From Qipengyuania aurantiaca (GTDB lineage Bacteria > Pseudomonadota > Alphaproteobacteria > Sphingomonadales > Sphingomonadaceae), in the NCBI RefSeq assembly GCF_019711375.1, contig NZ_CP081295.1, forward strand, positions 558,001 to 622,000: a DNA stretch of 64,000 nucleotides, read 5' to 3'. Position numbers and translations under genes: made by a program. Numbering within the stretch: the stretch's first letter is position 1; each line of letters starts with the position of its first letter. The notes beneath the pieces are model-generated. The model was not told the DNA's origin. It searched no databases and was given only the letters and a program-made list of their open reading frames with translations. Below are positions 1 through 10,424 of the stretch, one piece after another.

Positions 1-1
1 A

Positions 2-1555
2 TGGCTGGCGATCGAATTGCGCAAGGAGCGCATGCAGATCTCCGAGCTCATCGTGCTCTCGACCGAGCTCACATCCGGAGCCGACGCGGCACAACTGCAA
101 ATCCAGCGCTATGCCCTTTACGGCGATACCACGTCACTTAACGCAGCTCGCGCTTCGTTGCAGGATGCGCGCCGCGACCTCAACGCCATCGCCACCCAGG
201 TCAATGAGGTGGCTCCGGCCCAGGCGGCGGCCATCGCCGAACTGCGCGCGGGCCTCAACACCTTCAACGATCGCCTCGCCCAGCTGAAGGGCCAGAGCGA
301 TCTGACCACGCGCCTTGGCGTTGCCGAAGGCGCTCTTGTCGAAGGCGCTGAATTCAATGAACTGACCAAGCAGCTGAAGACCGCGCTCATCGAAACCGGT
401 CAGGCAAGCGATTCGCGCGGCCAGTCAAACATTTTCATCCTCATGGTGGCCTTCTTCCTCGTCGCTATCGCCGGTATCGTGCTGATCGTTCTTTCCACCC
501 GCATCATCGCGCGCGACATTTCCGGCACGGTAAGCGAACTGACCGATGCTTCGGAACGTCTCGCGACAGGGGACAAGTCCATTACAATTCCGGGTCTTGA
601 ACGGCGCGATGAACTGGGCGGCCTCGCCCGCTCGCTGCATGTCTTCCTGCGCGCCGCTTTCCGGTTCGAGAAGATGGCCGAGGAGAAGGAAGCGCTTCGT
701 GCGGAGCGCGGGCAGGACCTCCAGCGCCTTGCCGCGCAGTTCGAAAGCACCGTGGGCGAAGTGGTCAACGGCGTCGCCGCAGCCTCCAGCCAGCTCAATT
801 CAACCGCTGCCGCGATGGCGGCCAGCGCCGAACAGGCGACGCAGCAGACCGCCAATGTGAATTACGCCATGGAGCAGGCTTCGGGCGGCGTCACTGCGGC
901 CGCAGCCGCCTCGGACGAATTCGCCATGTCGATTGGCGAGATCAGCCGCCAGGCCTCGCACTCGGCCGAACTCGCCCGCAAGGCTTCGGACGACGCGGAA
1001 GGCGCAGACGCGACCATCTCCGCCCTCGCCTCTTCGGCCGAACAGGTCGGCCAGATCGTCGAGCTGATCCAGTCGATTGCCCAGCGCACCAACTTGCTCG
1101 CGCTTAACGCAAGCATTGAAGCCGCGCGCGGCGGGGAAGCGGGTCGCGGCTTTGCCGTGGTGGCGAGCGAAGTGAAGGAACTTGCCGCCCAGACCAGCCG
1201 CGCGACCGAGGAAGTGGCCGAGCAGATCCAGGCCATGCAGGCCTCGACCGGCGCCAGCGTCAACGCGCTGCGCTCCATCGGCGACCAGATCAAGCAGCTG
1301 GAGACCACCGCTATCTCAATTGCCAGCGCGGTCGACCAGCAATCGGTCGCCGGACAGGATCTGGCGCGCAGCATCGATCTCGCCGCGCGTTCGACCGACG
1401 AAGTTTCCGGCAGCGTGGTGCAGGTGCGCGAAGCCAGCATCGCGACCGGTGCCGCCGCCAGCCAGGTGCTCGGCTCCGCCACCGCGCTCGAATCGCAAGC
1501 GGGCGTTCTGCGCCAGCAGGTGGAAGTATTCTTGCAGCATGTCCGGGCTGCCTGA
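2..1555 (+). CDS. Methyl-accepting chemotaxis protein, 5'-truncated by the window edge
   Basis: Membrane chemoreceptor that passes a ligand signal to CheA/CheW. The reading frame is already open at base 2 and no convincing start lies inside the window, so the N-terminus and probably the first membrane helix are missing. What remains is a helical periplasmic part to about residue 140, one membrane segment ([20 protein letters not shown]), a HAMP region, and a long coiled-coil signalling domain with the receptor hairpin tip ([20 protein letters not shown], then [15 protein letters not shown]). The signalling domain is almost identical to that of the next gene. A hairpin followed by a T-run lies just downstream. 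No che genes are nearby. The family call is secure; the ligand is unknown. Confidence 0.93.
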   Translation, partial: WLAIELRKERMQISELIVLSTELTSGADAAQLQIQRYALYGDTTSLNAARASLQDARRDLNAIATQVNEVAPAQAAAIAELRAGLNTFNDRLAQLKGQSDLTTRLGVAEGALVEGAEFNELTKQLKTALIETGQASDSRGQSNIFILMVAFFLVAIAGIVLIVLSTRIIARDISGTVSELTDASERLATGDKSITIPGLERRDELGGLARSLHVFLRAAFRFEKMAEEKEALRAERGQDLQRLAAQFESTVGEVVNGVAAASSQLNSTAAAMAASAEQATQQTANVNYAMEQASGGVTAAAAASDEFAMSIGEISRQASHSAELARKASDDAEGADATISALASSAEQVGQIVELIQSIAQRTNLLALNASIEAARGGEAGRGFAVVASEVKELAAQTSRATEEVAEQIQAMQASTGASVNALRSIGDQIKQLETTAISIASAVDQQSVAGQDLARSIDLAARSTDEVSGSVVQVREASIATGAAASQVLGSATALESQAGVLRQQVEVFLQHVRAA

Positions 1556-1570
1556 TTTGGTGACCATCAA

Positions 1571-1598
1571 GCGCCAGTAGAAAAGGCGCGGGTTTTTG
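1571..1598 (+). terminator. Intrinsic terminator between the two chemoreceptor genes
   Basis: GCGCC (1571-1575) pairs with GGCGC (1585-1589) across a 9-nt loop, followed by GGGTTTTT. The stem is short, so termination may be partial. Confidence 0.45.
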
Positions 1599-1612
1599 GG
1601 GGAATAGGTGCC

Positions 1613-2956
1613 GTGAACGCTCATACGACAAGGATCGAAGAAGAGCTCAGCCAGGAGATCGCCGCCGTCGAAGGCGCCGAGATCGAAGATATTCGCCACA
1701 CCGGCGGCTTGCATGGCTGGTTCATGGCAAAGAATATCGCTGCCAAATCGAAGATAGCTTCCGTTTTCACCCTGGGTGGCGTTCTGACGATTTCGGCCAT
1801 CGCCGTCGTCGGACTCTCCAATCCCGAATTCGCGGGAACGGCGCGCACGCTCGTACTCGTTCTCGCCGCCGTGTCGGCTTTGGGAGCAATCCTCAGCCTG
1901 CGTTTCATCCTGCGCGATGTCATTGCGCCCTTCCAGCACGTGTCGACAGAAATGGCGCGGCTTTCGCAAGGGGCACGCGATATCGAAGTGGGCGACACCA
2001 GCCGCCCCGACGAGATCGGCGACCTTGCGCGAGCGTTGGCCGTTTTCGCCCGCTCCGGTCACAAGCTCGATGAACTCTTCGCCGGCCGCAAAGCCGCGTC
2101 CGAACAGCGCAAGCAGGAATTGATGCTGCTCGCAGACAGCTTCGAGAAGACCGTGGGCGACGTTGTCGGCGGCGTTGCCGCGGCCTCGAGCCAGCTCAAC
2201 GCCACCGCCGGTTCGATGGCGGCCGCAGCGGAACAGGCTTCGGGTCAGGCCAACGATGTTAGCCGTGCCATGGAGCAGGCCTCGGGTGGCGTGACCGCAG
2301 CCGCAGCCGCATCGGACGAATTTGCCATGTCGATCGGCGAAATCAGCCGTCAGGCCTCGCACTCGGCCGAGCTCGCCCGCAAGGCCTCGGACGATGCGGA
2401 AGGTGCGGACGAGACCATCTCCGCCCTTGCCGCTTCGGCCGAACAGGTCGGCCAGATCGTCGAGCTTATCCAGTCGATTGCCCAGCGCACCAACCTTCTC
2501 GCCTTGAACGCCAGCATCGAAGCCGCGCGTGGCGGCGAAGCAGGCCGCGGCTTCGCCGTGGTGGCGAGCGAGGTGAAGGAACTCGCCGCGCAGACGAGCC
2601 GCGCGACCGAGGAAGTCGCCGAACAGATCCAGGCCATGCAGTCCTCGACCGGCGCCAGCGTCAGCGCGCTGCGCTCGATCGGCGACCAGATCAAGCAGCT
2701 GGAAACAACCGCTATCTCCATCGCCAGCGCGGTCGACCAGCAGTCTGTCGCCGGACAGGACCTCGCGCGCAGCATCGACCGCGCGGCGCATGGCACGGAT
2801 GAAGTGTCCACGCACCTCGCCAGCATGCGCGACACCAGCATGGCCGCCGGCGCTGCCGCCAGCCAGGTGTTGTCCTCTTCCAGCGATCTCGAAGGCCAAG
2901 CGACGACCCTGCGCGACAAGGTCGACGAATTCCTGTTCCACATCCGCGCGGCCTAA
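1613..2956 (+). CDS. Methyl-accepting chemotaxis protein without a sizeable periplasmic domain
   Basis: 447-residue chemoreceptor starting with GTG, with a G-rich Shine-Dalgarno stretch (TTGGGGGAATA) just upstream. After a cytoplasmic leader of about 50 residues come two closely spaced hydrophobic segments (about 53-71 and 80-97) with only a few residues between them, so there is almost no periplasmic sensor domain. A HAMP-like region (about 100-155) and a full signalling domain with the [20 protein letters not shown] tip follow. This layout suggests sensing of an internal or membrane-borne cue, or signalling together with another receptor; that is inference. From the codon at 2270 to about 2781 it aligns without gaps to 869-1380 of the upstream receptor. 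Confidence 0.93.
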   Translation: MNAHTTRIEEELSQEIAAVEGAEIEDIRHTGGLHGWFMAKNIAAKSKIASVFTLGGVLTISAIAVVGLSNPEFAGTARTLVLVLAAVSALGAILSLRFILRDVIAPFQHVSTEMARLSQGARDIEVGDTSRPDEIGDLARALAVFARSGHKLDELFAGRKAASEQRKQELMLLADSFEKTVGDVVGGVAAASSQLNATAGSMAAAAEQASGQANDVSRAMEQASGGVTAAAAASDEFAMSIGEISRQASHSAELARKASDDAEGADETISALAASAEQVGQIVELIQSIAQRTNLLALNASIEAARGGEAGRGFAVVASEVKELAAQTSRATEEVAEQIQAMQSSTGASVSALRSIGDQIKQLETTAISIASAVDQQSVAGQDLARSIDRAAHGTDEVSTHLASMRDTSMAAGAAASQVLSSSSDLEGQATTLRDKVDEFLFHIRAA

Positions 2957-2974
2957 TCTCCCGCGCTTGCTAGC

Positions 2975-3012
2975 AAAGGGCGGCCCGGCGCATTGCCGGA
3001 GCCGCCCTTTTT
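2975..3012. terminator. Bidirectional intrinsic terminator
   Basis: AAAGGGCGGC pairs with GCCGCCCTTT, enclosing an inner CCGGC/GCCGG stem, with T-runs on both sides. It lies between convergent genes: the chemoreceptor on + and the amidohydrolase on -. Confidence 0.85.
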
Positions 3013-3013
3013 C

Positions 3014-6000
3014 CTATTCCCACCAGTAAGGCAGGCGGCGGCTGTCGCCGGTCTCGACCTCGTGCATGGTACGCGCGTCGTAGAGACGGCCGCCCAGCAT
3101 CACTTGCGCGATATCGTCCGAATTGCGGATGTTCTCGGCCGGGTCGGCGGTGAGAATCAAGAGGTCGGCCAGCTTGCCCACTTCGAGGCTGCCGATATCC
3201 TGGACCATGCCGAGCGACTTGGCCGGTTCGATCGTGCCTGCGCGCAGCGCCTCGACCGGGCTCATGCCGCCGCGCACGAAGCTCCACAGCTCCCAATGCG
3301 CCGCGATGCCGGGCTGCTGTCCGTGGGCGCCAATGCTGACCTTGACCCCGCGTTCGGCGAGCTTCTTGGCCTCGCGGGCCGAGTTGTCATCGACAAAGGC
3401 CCAGTCGGGCGCGGTGACACGGCGACCCGTCTGCGCGAGCAGCAGGCGCGGCGGCGTATGGACGAGCAGCGGGTTGTCGAACACATCGGTAGCCTGCCGC
3501 CAGTAAGGATCGGCGGCCAGACCGCCGTAGGTCACGGTCAGCGTCGGCGTGTAGTTCGTGTCCGAACCGCCGAACATCTGCAGCACGTCTTCGTACATGA
3601 CATCGACCGGGAGATTGTGCTCCACGGTCGAATTGCCGTCGGCGACGAGGTTCATGTCCATGCCGAAGAGCGAACCGCCCTCAGCCACCACCAGCATATT
3701 CTCCGCCCGCGCGGCAGCCACGACCTGCTGGCGCTGCTCGCGCCGGGGCTGGTTGTAGTTCTTCACGCTGATGCCGCCCTGCGCCTTGATCCGGCGGACA
3801 TGGGCGAGCGCATCTTCGTAGCTGTCGATCCGGGCATAGACGCTCGGCGCCTTGGCCCCGTAGATGATCTCGCCGGTCGAGAAGATGCGCGGGGCGAGCA
3901 GCGTCCCCGCCTGCTGGCGTTCGGCCGCTGCGAAGATCATGCTCGCGCTCGACGAGGGATCGTGGATCGTCGTCGTTCCCATGGCGAGGTTCTGGACCTG
4001 CGACCAGTTCTGCTGCGGGATCAGGTCGCCCGTCCCCTGCGCGCCATGGGCGTGCGCGTCGACCAGGCCGGGGATGATCGTACGCCCTGTGGCATCCACC
4101 ACAGTCGCGCCCGAGGGTAGTGGCACGCTCGCGGCAGGACCGATCGCGGCAATACGATCGCCTTCGATCAGGATCGTGCCGTTCTCGATCGTGCCGGCAC
4201 CCTCGCCCGCCATGGTGTGGATACGCGCGCCGGTGATGGCGACCACGCCGCGGGCCTTGTCGGCACGGACCGTGCGGGCCAGCGAGGTGCCGCGGTCGGG
4301 CGGCGTGAATTTCGGCGCTTCATCGCCCGGCGCGCTCGGCGTCAGGGCTGCGGTGCTGGCGCGGTAGAGGACCGGGCCCATCGACCAGTGCAGCGTCGAA
4401 CCGTTATCGGCCCAGCCGATATAATCCGCGCCGCCCTTGCTGACTTTCGTCACAGGCAGCGAGCTGGCTTTCTCGCCCACGGTGACCGTCTGCCCGCCGG
4501 GCAGCAGCGGCATGGCGAAGACTTCGTAATTCTGCCTAAACGCCACGTAATCGCCGCGCGGGCTTACACGGAAATCGTTCGCCAGATCGCCCTGGGCGTG
4601 GACGCGGCGCGCCTCGCCGTCGAGATCGGCGGAGATCAGCTGCAGATTGCCGCCCTCTCTTGCGAGCATGAAAATCCGTTCGTCATCCGCGCCGTATTGT
4701 GGGGTTGAGGTGTCTCGCGCGACAAGGCGCGGCGTTCCGCCGCTGGCCGCAACAGCGTAGACGCCCTCATTCTCCGAGTAAGTCGGCGAGGTAAGGTAGC
4801 CGCCGCCGCGCTTCTCGAACACGATGGTGTCGCCATCGGGCGAGAATTGCGGGACCGCATAATGCCCCTGCTGGCGAGTGACCACGCGCTCGTTCCGGCC
4901 GCGGGCATCCACCGTGACGATCCGGCCAAGCCCGGCATCCGTCCAGCGCACGAAGGCGATCCGATCCCCGTCGCGCGACCATGCCGGCCACAGCTCGAGA
5001 CTGTCATCGCTGCCGGAGACGAGCCGGCGCGGAGCTGCATCGCTGCCCACCGGTTTTACATACAGCTTGCCGAGGCTTTCGAAGACGACGGTGCGACCGT
5101 CGGGCGAAACGCTGGCGAAACGCGGGATCTTCGCAGTGAAGCTGTCGGGAGCGACATCGATCACCGGGTGCGGCGCTTCGGCCACCATGCGCGTGTCGGA
5201 GATACGGAACGGGATCACATCAGCGCCAGATCCGTCTGCGGCCACGCGGTTGAGCTTGCCGCCCGCCCAGACGACCATGCTTTTCCCGTCGGGCATCCAG
5301 TCCATCATCGGGTAGACGCCGTAGACCGCCCAGGTCTCCTGCAGGTCGAGGTCGAGCGCGCCGAAGATCATGCGCTCTTCGCCGGTCGAAAGGTCCTTCA
5401 CCCACAGCTGCGACTGGTCCTTGTCGCGGCGCACGAAGGCGAGGCTCTTGCCGTCCGGCGACGGAGTCGGACGCACAGCTCCGCCAAACCCGCCAACCGC
5501 CGTTGTTACTTCGCCGGTGTCAATGTCGTAGCGCTCGATATTGAAGATGCCCTGCGTCGAATCCTGCGCGTATTCGAAGGTCGCGCCCGGCGTGATGTTG
5601 CGGGTGTAGTAGATCGCGTTGCCGTCGGGCGCGTAAATCGGTTCGCCCAGTTCCTTCTGCACCGCTTCGCTGGCACGCTTGACCAGCTGGACACCGCCCC
5701 CGCCCGAGACGTGATAGAGCCAGATTTCGCCCGTGCCCGCGCTGCGCTGGGTGGTGAAGTGCTTCTTGGCGACGATGTAGCGCCCGTCGGGCGACCAGCT
5801 GGGCTGGTTGAGCAGGCGGAAGTCCTCCTTGGTGACCTGCTGCTTGTTCGAACCATCGGCATTCATCAGCCAGATGTTGTCGCCGCCGCCACGGTCCGAA
5901 ATGAAGGCGATGCGCGAGCCGTCTGGCGAAAAGCGCGGCTGGATTTCCCAAGCCAGCCCGTCCGCGATCCGCGTCGGCGTGCCGCCGGAAACGGGCATGG

Positions 6001-6352
6001 TGTAGATGTCGCCCAGCATTGAGAAAGCCAGCGTGCGCCCATCGGGCGAGACGGCCACATCCATCCAGGTGCCTTCATCGGTGTTGATGGCAACTTCGCG
6101 CAAGGTAGCGCCGCGCGGGGCGGTGATGTCCCACCCTTCGCCCCTCGCCTCCTCGCCCGCAATCGGCACGTTTGCAGGCGCAGCATCGACCGCCTCGCCG
6201 CTGCCTTCGGGCGGCAGTTCGTCCTGCGAGGCGTCGACCTCCTGCTCCTCGACCGGATTGGGGCTCGGCTCGGGCTCCTGGTTCTGCGCGAAGGCAGGTG
6301 CGGAACCCGCGCAGAGCACGAGCGCGAGGGCGGAAGCGATGCTGGTTTTCAT
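3014..6352 (-). CDS. Secreted beta-propeller / amidohydrolase fusion protein
   Basis: 1112-residue exported enzyme. It has a Sec signal peptide (KTSIASALALVLCAGSAPAFA), then an acidic linker. Residues about 75-640 form a TolB/WD40-like propeller built from repeats of the SPDGxxIAF type. The C-terminal amidohydrolase domain (about 690-1090) carries the metal-binding pair in GLVDAHAHG near residue 765, a later IGAHGQQPG histidine motif, and the family's closing GSLEVGKLADLLIL segment. The family covers imidazolonepropionase- and prolidase-like enzymes; the substrate cannot be read from sequence, though a peptide or cyclic amide is plausible. It lies downstream of a LacI-type regulator on the same strand, with only about 80 bp between them, so the two may be co-transcribed. 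Confidence 0.92.
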   Translation of the reverse strand: MKTSIASALALVLCAGSAPAFAQNQEPEPSPNPVEEQEVDASQDELPPEGSGEAVDAAPANVPIAGEEARGEGWDITAPRGATLREVAINTDEGTWMDVAVSPDGRTLAFSMLGDIYTMPVSGGTPTRIADGLAWEIQPRFSPDGSRIAFISDRGGGDNIWLMNADGSNKQQVTKEDFRLLNQPSWSPDGRYIVAKKHFTTQRSAGTGEIWLYHVSGGGGVQLVKRASEAVQKELGEPIYAPDGNAIYYTRNITPGATFEYAQDSTQGIFNIERYDIDTGEVTTAVGGFGGAVRPTPSPDGKSLAFVRRDKDQSQLWVKDLSTGEERMIFGALDLDLQETWAVYGVYPMMDWMPDGKSMVVWAGGKLNRVAADGSGADVIPFRISDTRMVAEAPHPVIDVAPDSFTAKIPRFASVSPDGRTVVFESLGKLYVKPVGSDAAPRRLVSGSDDSLELWPAWSRDGDRIAFVRWTDAGLGRIVTVDARGRNERVVTRQQGHYAVPQFSPDGDTIVFEKRGGGYLTSPTYSENEGVYAVAASGGTPRLVARDTSTPQYGADDERIFMLAREGGNLQLISADLDGEARRVHAQGDLANDFRVSPRGDYVAFRQNYEVFAMPLLPGGQTVTVGEKASSLPVTKVSKGGADYIGWADNGSTLHWSMGPVLYRASTAALTPSAPGDEAPKFTPPDRGTSLARTVRADKARGVVAITGARIHTMAGEGAGTIENGTILIEGDRIAAIGPAASVPLPSGATVVDATGRTIIPGLVDAHAHGAQGTGDLIPQQNWSQVQNLAMGTTTIHDPSSSASMIFAAAERQQAGTLLAPRIFSTGEIIYGAKAPSVYARIDSYEDALAHVRRIKAQGGISVKNYNQPRREQRQQVVAAARAENMLVVAEGGSLFGMDMNLVADGNSTVEHNLPVDVMYEDVLQMFGGSDTNYTPTLTVTYGGLAADPYWRQATDVFDNPLLVHTPPRLLLAQTGRRVTAPDWAFVDDNSAREAKKLAERGVKVSIGAHGQQPGIAAHWELWSFVRGGMSPVEALRAGTIEPAKSLGMVQDIGSLEVGKLADLLILTADPAENIRNSDDIAQVMLGGRLYDARTMHEVETGDSRRLPYWWE

Positions 6353-6434
6353 GTCTCTTAGCTCTCCCCTAGAGAATTGCGGGGAGGCTTAGACCGACCG
6401 GAGCGGGCTTGGCAAACGACCAATCCACGAACGT

Positions 6435-7463
6435 CTAACGCGCGCTGGCACGCTCCACCAGACGCACGGGCACGCGGCGTTCGGTCCGCTCGCCGTCTCC
6501 GGCCAGCGCCGTCTCGACCAGCAGGCGGCCCGCCTCGGCGAAATCGGGCTCCACCGTTGTGAGCGGCGGGTTGCTGAATTCGCCCGAGCCAAGGCCGTCG
6601 AAGCCGACCACGCCGAGCGTGCCGGGCACCTCGATCCCGCGGGTCGACAATTCCTCCAGAGCGCCGAGCGCCATGGCGTCGCAGGCGAAGAAGAGGCCGT
6701 CGAAAGCCTCGCCGCCCTCGTGCAATTGGCCGATGGCGTTTCGGCCCTGCGACACGCGATCCTCGCCCTCGGACACCAGCGGATCGCGCGGGGCGAGTCC
6801 GGCCTTTTCCATCGCCGCACGATAGCCTTCGTAACGTTCGCGAAACTGTTTCTGCGAGGAATTGGGGTCGCCCACGAAGACGATATCCTTTGCGCCACCA
6901 GCGATGAGGCGCTCAACCGCGAGCCGTCCGCCTTCGAGATTGTCCGAGCGCACCCAGACCGCGTCGTCGAAGGGAGAGCCCCAGAAGGCGATCGCGCTGC
7001 TCGCATCGGCCACGGTGCGGAAATAATCCCAGGCCGGTTTGTTAGTCGCCGTGCCGATAACCACTACGCCATCGGCCTGCCGCCGCCCGACGTAGTGACC
7101 GAAGAGCTCTTCCTCCTTCGCCTGGAAGGAAACCAGCGCCTCGTAGCCGCGTTCGGCGGCGGCGGCGCAGGTGCTGCCAAGAAGGCTGTAATAGAAGGGA
7201 TTGATCGCCGCGGGGCCCTGCCCGTCGCGCCCGATCACGACGATGGCGATGGTCCCGGTCTCGCCCTTGCGCAGGCCCGCGGCGCGCATGTTGACGTGAT
7301 AGCCGAGTTCGGCAGCGGCCTGTTCGACCCGCCGACGGGTAGCCTCGGTGATGGTTTCCGATCCCGATAGCGCGCGGCTGACGGTGGACTGGCTCACCCC
7401 GGCGCGTTCGGCGACATCGATCGACGTAACCCGATGGGGGCGTCCGTTACCCTCTTTCGTCAT
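6435..7463 (-). CDS. LacI-family transcriptional regulator
   Basis: 342-residue repressor of the LacI/GalR family. The N-terminal helix-turn-helix and hinge are clear (IDVAERAGVSQSTVSRALSG, then TRRRVEQAAAELGYHVN). A periplasmic-binding-protein-like effector domain follows from about residue 65 to the end (AIVVIGRDG, VGDPNSSQKQFRERYEGY, GVVGFDGLGSGEF). GAGGAGATGCC upstream of the ATG is a good ribosome binding site. LacI proteins usually sense sugars or related small molecules. The downstream amidohydrolase is the obvious neighbour to test as a target. No operator was identified with confidence. Confidence 0.93.
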   Translation of the reverse strand: MTKEGNGRPHRVTSIDVAERAGVSQSTVSRALSGSETITEATRRRVEQAAAELGYHVNMRAAGLRKGETGTIAIVVIGRDGQGPAAINPFYYSLLGSTCAAAAERGYEALVSFQAKEEELFGHYVGRRQADGVVVIGTATNKPAWDYFRTVADASSAIAFWGSPFDDAVWVRSDNLEGGRLAVERLIAGGAKDIVFVGDPNSSQKQFRERYEGYRAAMEKAGLAPRDPLVSEGEDRVSQGRNAIGQLHEGGEAFDGLFFACDAMALGALEELSTRGIEVPGTLGVVGFDGLGSGEFSNPPLTTVEPDFAEAGRLLVETALAGDGERTERRVPVRLVERASAR

Positions 7464-7567
7464 GGCATCTCCTCAAGCCCGTCCCCGCCCTAGCCCACAG
7501 TTTGCGCCAAGGCGAGAGCGAGCGCCGCTTGCAGCGGGTCCCAACTCGTGGAAAAGCGCGTAACAGG

Positions 7568-8989
7568 ATGGACGAGGGGAAAGCAAATGCCGCCGAGGAG
7601 GCGCAAGGTCCTGCTGCGGGCAGCGGGAGGCGGATAGCGCGCGGGCTGGCGGCCAACCTCGCCTCGATTGGCACGCGCATCCTCGTGCAATTCGCAACCC
7701 TGCCCATCTTCTTTGCCAACTGGAGCCCCGAGCGGGTCGGCACCTGGCTGATCGTGTTTGCCATTCCCGTCTATATCGCGCTGGTCGGCAACGGTTTTTG
7801 CGGCGCCGGGGGGACATCCTCCCTCGCTGCGGCGCAGGCCGGAGACATGCGCGCTGCGCGAACGAACTTCCGCGCGGCATGGACGATTTCGGCCATGAGC
7901 ACCGCCGTGCTCGCGCTGCTGTTTGCGGGAACGGCCATGTTCCTGACGCCATCGCTCATCGAGCCGCGCGCCGAGGTCGAGATCTGGGACATCGCCAAGG
8001 CGGCCGCGTGGCTCTCCCTCTATATTTTCGCGTCGAACCAGATGGCCGTGTTCGATATCCCGTTCAGGGTCGCCGGCCGCTATCCCGACCACATCTTCCT
8101 CTTCAACGCCACGAGCCTGCTCGAGATCGTCGTCATCGCCGCGGCTGTCACCTTTTCGCAGAGCCTCGCGGTCCTCGCCATGTCGCTCGCGCTCTTCCGC
8201 TGTCTTGCGGCGGCTTACATCCTTTATACAGCGCGCCGCGCCGAGCCGCGCCTGTTCAAGGGCGAGCATGACCCGGTGTCGAGCCGCCTTGGCGAGCTCT
8301 GGAAACCCTCGCTCGCCTTCATGATGCTGCCGCTCATTTACGGTCTCAACCTGCAGGGCTACGTACTGGTCGTGAGCGCGGCCTTCGGCGCCGTCGTGCT
8401 GGCGGGCTTCGTTGCCACCCGCGTCCTGACGCGGATGCTCGACCTCGGCACCAATATCGCCTTTGCCATGCTGTTCTACGAAAGCGGCTATCTCGAGGCA
8501 GACCGCAAGGCCATCCAGCGGCGGATGCTGGCGACGGTGACCGCCGGATCGCTGGTTCTGGCAGTGGGTTTCACCGTGGTCCTGATGTTGCTGGGTGCCT
8601 GGGCGCAGGACCTCTACACGCTGGGAGAAACCCGCTTTGCCCCCGCCGTTGCGCTGGTGCTGGTCTGCGCCTCGACCTTCCGCGCGCTGTCGGCCGCCCC
8701 GATTGCCATCCTCGCGGCCGAGAACGCCCACCCGCCGGTCATGACACGCTATCTTGCCGGTTCTGCCGCGGCGCTCGCGCTGGCTACCCTGTTCGGCGCG
8801 GCGGACCTGCCGCTGCCCGTGATCCTCTTGCCGATCATCGCGGCGGAGGCGAGCCAGATGGTCCCCGCCATGTCGCGTGCCCTTGCGCATCTCAAGATCG
8901 CCCCTGCGGACTTCCTTCGCACTCTCGTCTCGCGCGAGAGGATTTCCGACGTGAAAGCGCTGATACACACGCTCGGCAAGAAGGCATGA
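7568..8989 (+). CDS. Polysaccharide flippase-like membrane protein (Wzx/MATE-like)
   Basis: 473-residue integral membrane protein with a short hydrophilic N-terminus and about twelve hydrophobic segments (for example TRILVQFATLPIFFANW and SLVLAVGFTVVLMLLGAWA). This architecture matches lipopolysaccharide or exopolysaccharide repeat-unit flippases. The ATG at 7568 was chosen over an upstream in-frame start because the extra N-terminus would be a charged stretch without family character. It is followed after 13 bp by a polymerase-like membrane protein, which supports a role in surface polysaccharide assembly at the inner membrane. The transported glycan is unknown, and no glycosyltransferases are visible nearby. 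Confidence 0.72.
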   Translation: MDEGKANAAEEAQGPAAGSGRRIARGLAANLASIGTRILVQFATLPIFFANWSPERVGTWLIVFAIPVYIALVGNGFCGAGGTSSLAAAQAGDMRAARTNFRAAWTISAMSTAVLALLFAGTAMFLTPSLIEPRAEVEIWDIAKAAAWLSLYIFASNQMAVFDIPFRVAGRYPDHIFLFNATSLLEIVVIAAAVTFSQSLAVLAMSLALFRCLAAAYILYTARRAEPRLFKGEHDPVSSRLGELWKPSLAFMMLPLIYGLNLQGYVLVVSAAFGAVVLAGFVATRVLTRMLDLGTNIAFAMLFYESGYLEADRKAIQRRMLATVTAGSLVLAVGFTVVLMLLGAWAQDLYTLGETRFAPAVALVLVCASTFRALSAAPIAILAAENAHPPVMTRYLAGSAAALALATLFGAADLPLPVILLPIIAAEASQMVPAMSRALAHLKIAPADFLRTLVSRERISDVKALIHTLGKKA

Positions 8990-9002
8990 GCGTCTTGCGC
9001 CC

Positions 9003-10424
9003 GTGCCCGAACGAGCGATAGACCTGCGCCCCGTGTACGAGTTCCTCCTCCTCGCCTCGGTCGTCCTGCTGGTCTTCGTGACCATCGTCTACCTGCGGCA
9101 CCCGGCAGCCTCGATCGCGCATCCGGCGAGCTTCTATCTCGCCTTTCACGCTTTCATCTTCGTGCTGCGCCCCATCGTCGCGCGCTGGTACGAGTTCGAT
9201 TTCGTCTACCAGCTCTACGAATTCATGCCCTCGATGGAGACCAAGATCACGGTCATCCTTGGCGCGAACCTGTGCATGGTCACCTTCGTGATCGTGTCGC
9301 TGTGGATCGCCTCGAAAGAGCGGCGCGACATTCTGCGGCGCGAATACGACGCGTTTCGTACCCGGATGTTCTGGCCGATCCTGTCCGCGGTCGGCCTTGT
9401 CACCCCGCTCGCCCTCGCTGCGCTGATCAGCAATTGGGAGCGGCGGGTGAACAATTTCGAGAGCATGGTCCGCGATGCATCCACCGGCGCGATGGTCAAC
9501 ATCCAGGGCAACGGCTGGTTCACCGATTCCGCGCTGATGATGGCGCCCATGTCGGTGATGATGGTGTGGCTGTCGCGCTATCGCTGGTGGGGCTGGGCCT
9601 ATTTCGCGGTCTTCGCTTTCCTGCAGGCGGGCACGGGATCGCGCCACGCGATCATCTACGCCATTTCGGCCATTGCGATATGCTGGCTGCTGGAGACCGG
9701 GCGCAAATGGTTCGACTGGCGCGCGGTTGCGCTGGCCTTGGTGGCGGCGGTCGCCTTCAACCAGATCGTGATCGACCGCGGCGGCGCTGTCCGCGCCCTG
9801 ATCAGCGACGATCTTTCCGACGGCTATATCGACGAAGAAGCGCTCGACCCGCTCGAGCATATGGATTTCGCCAATCTCGAATATTTCGAATACATGGTCT
9901 ACGCGGTGCCGGAGCGGACCGGCACTTACGACTATTTCGCCCACACCCTCCAGATCTTCACCGAGCCGATCCCGCGCGCCCTGTGGGAAGGCAAGCCGGT
10001 GGGTTCCCCCATCCAGCACTTTTCGCTGTGGGATTATGGCCGCCCCATCGGGATGACAGGCTCGCTGCCGGGGATCGGGTGGATGAGCCTCGGCTATCCG
10101 GGCATCGTCATCCAGGCGAGCATCTTCGCGCTGATCTTCGGCGGACTCCACCGCCTGCTGCTGGTCAACCGCGCCAGTCCGCTGGCCCGCCTCGCCTATG
10201 CGCTGGCGATCTCCATGACGGTGCTCGGCTTTAGGGACGGCACGCTTCTTACGCTGCTGCGCTCGACACCCTTTTACTTCGGTCCGCTGGCGCTCGCCGT
10301 GTTCTTCTGGTGGCTCGCCACACCCCGAGGCACAACAGTCGCGCAAGTGCCGTCCGCAGGCCATCCCTCGCCTGCCGAGCGCCGCCGCGCCCTTGCCGCG
10401 CGAGCCGAAGAGAAACCGCAATAG
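9003..10424 (+). CDS. O-antigen polymerase-like multi-pass membrane protein
   Basis: 473-residue inner-membrane protein with about ten to twelve predicted membrane segments and a longer polar loop (about residues 265-330, rich in Asp and Glu) before the final helices. Size, topology and pairing with the upstream flippase resemble Wzy-type repeat-unit polymerases, a family recognised more by topology than by motifs. It starts with GTG, 13 bp after the flippase stop; a second GTG ten codons later is possible. The soluble C-terminus is Pro/Arg-rich. The functional call is an inference from architecture and context. Confidence 0.6.
   Translation: MPERAIDLRPVYEFLLLASVVLLVFVTIVYLRHPAASIAHPASFYLAFHAFIFVLRPIVARWYEFDFVYQLYEFMPSMETKITVILGANLCMVTFVIVSLWIASKERRDILRREYDAFRTRMFWPILSAVGLVTPLALAALISNWERRVNNFESMVRDASTGAMVNIQGNGWFTDSALMMAPMSVMMVWLSRYRWWGWAYFAVFAFLQAGTGSRHAIIYAISAIAICWLLETGRKWFDWRAVALALVAAVAFNQIVIDRGGAVRALISDDLSDGYIDEEALDPLEHMDFANLEYFEYMVYAVPERTGTYDYFAHTLQIFTEPIPRALWEGKPVGSPIQHFSLWDYGRPIGMTGSLPGIGWMSLGYPGIVIQASIFALIFGGLHRLLLVNRASPLARLAYALAISMTVLGFRDGTLLTLLRSTPFYFGPLALAVFFWWLATPRGTTVAQVPSAGHPSPAERRRALAARAEEKPQ

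Noticed and set aside
1316..2941. 541-codon open frame on the minus strand opposite the chemoreceptors
   Set aside because: Its repeated composition mirrors the duplicated receptor sequence on the other strand; no family features.
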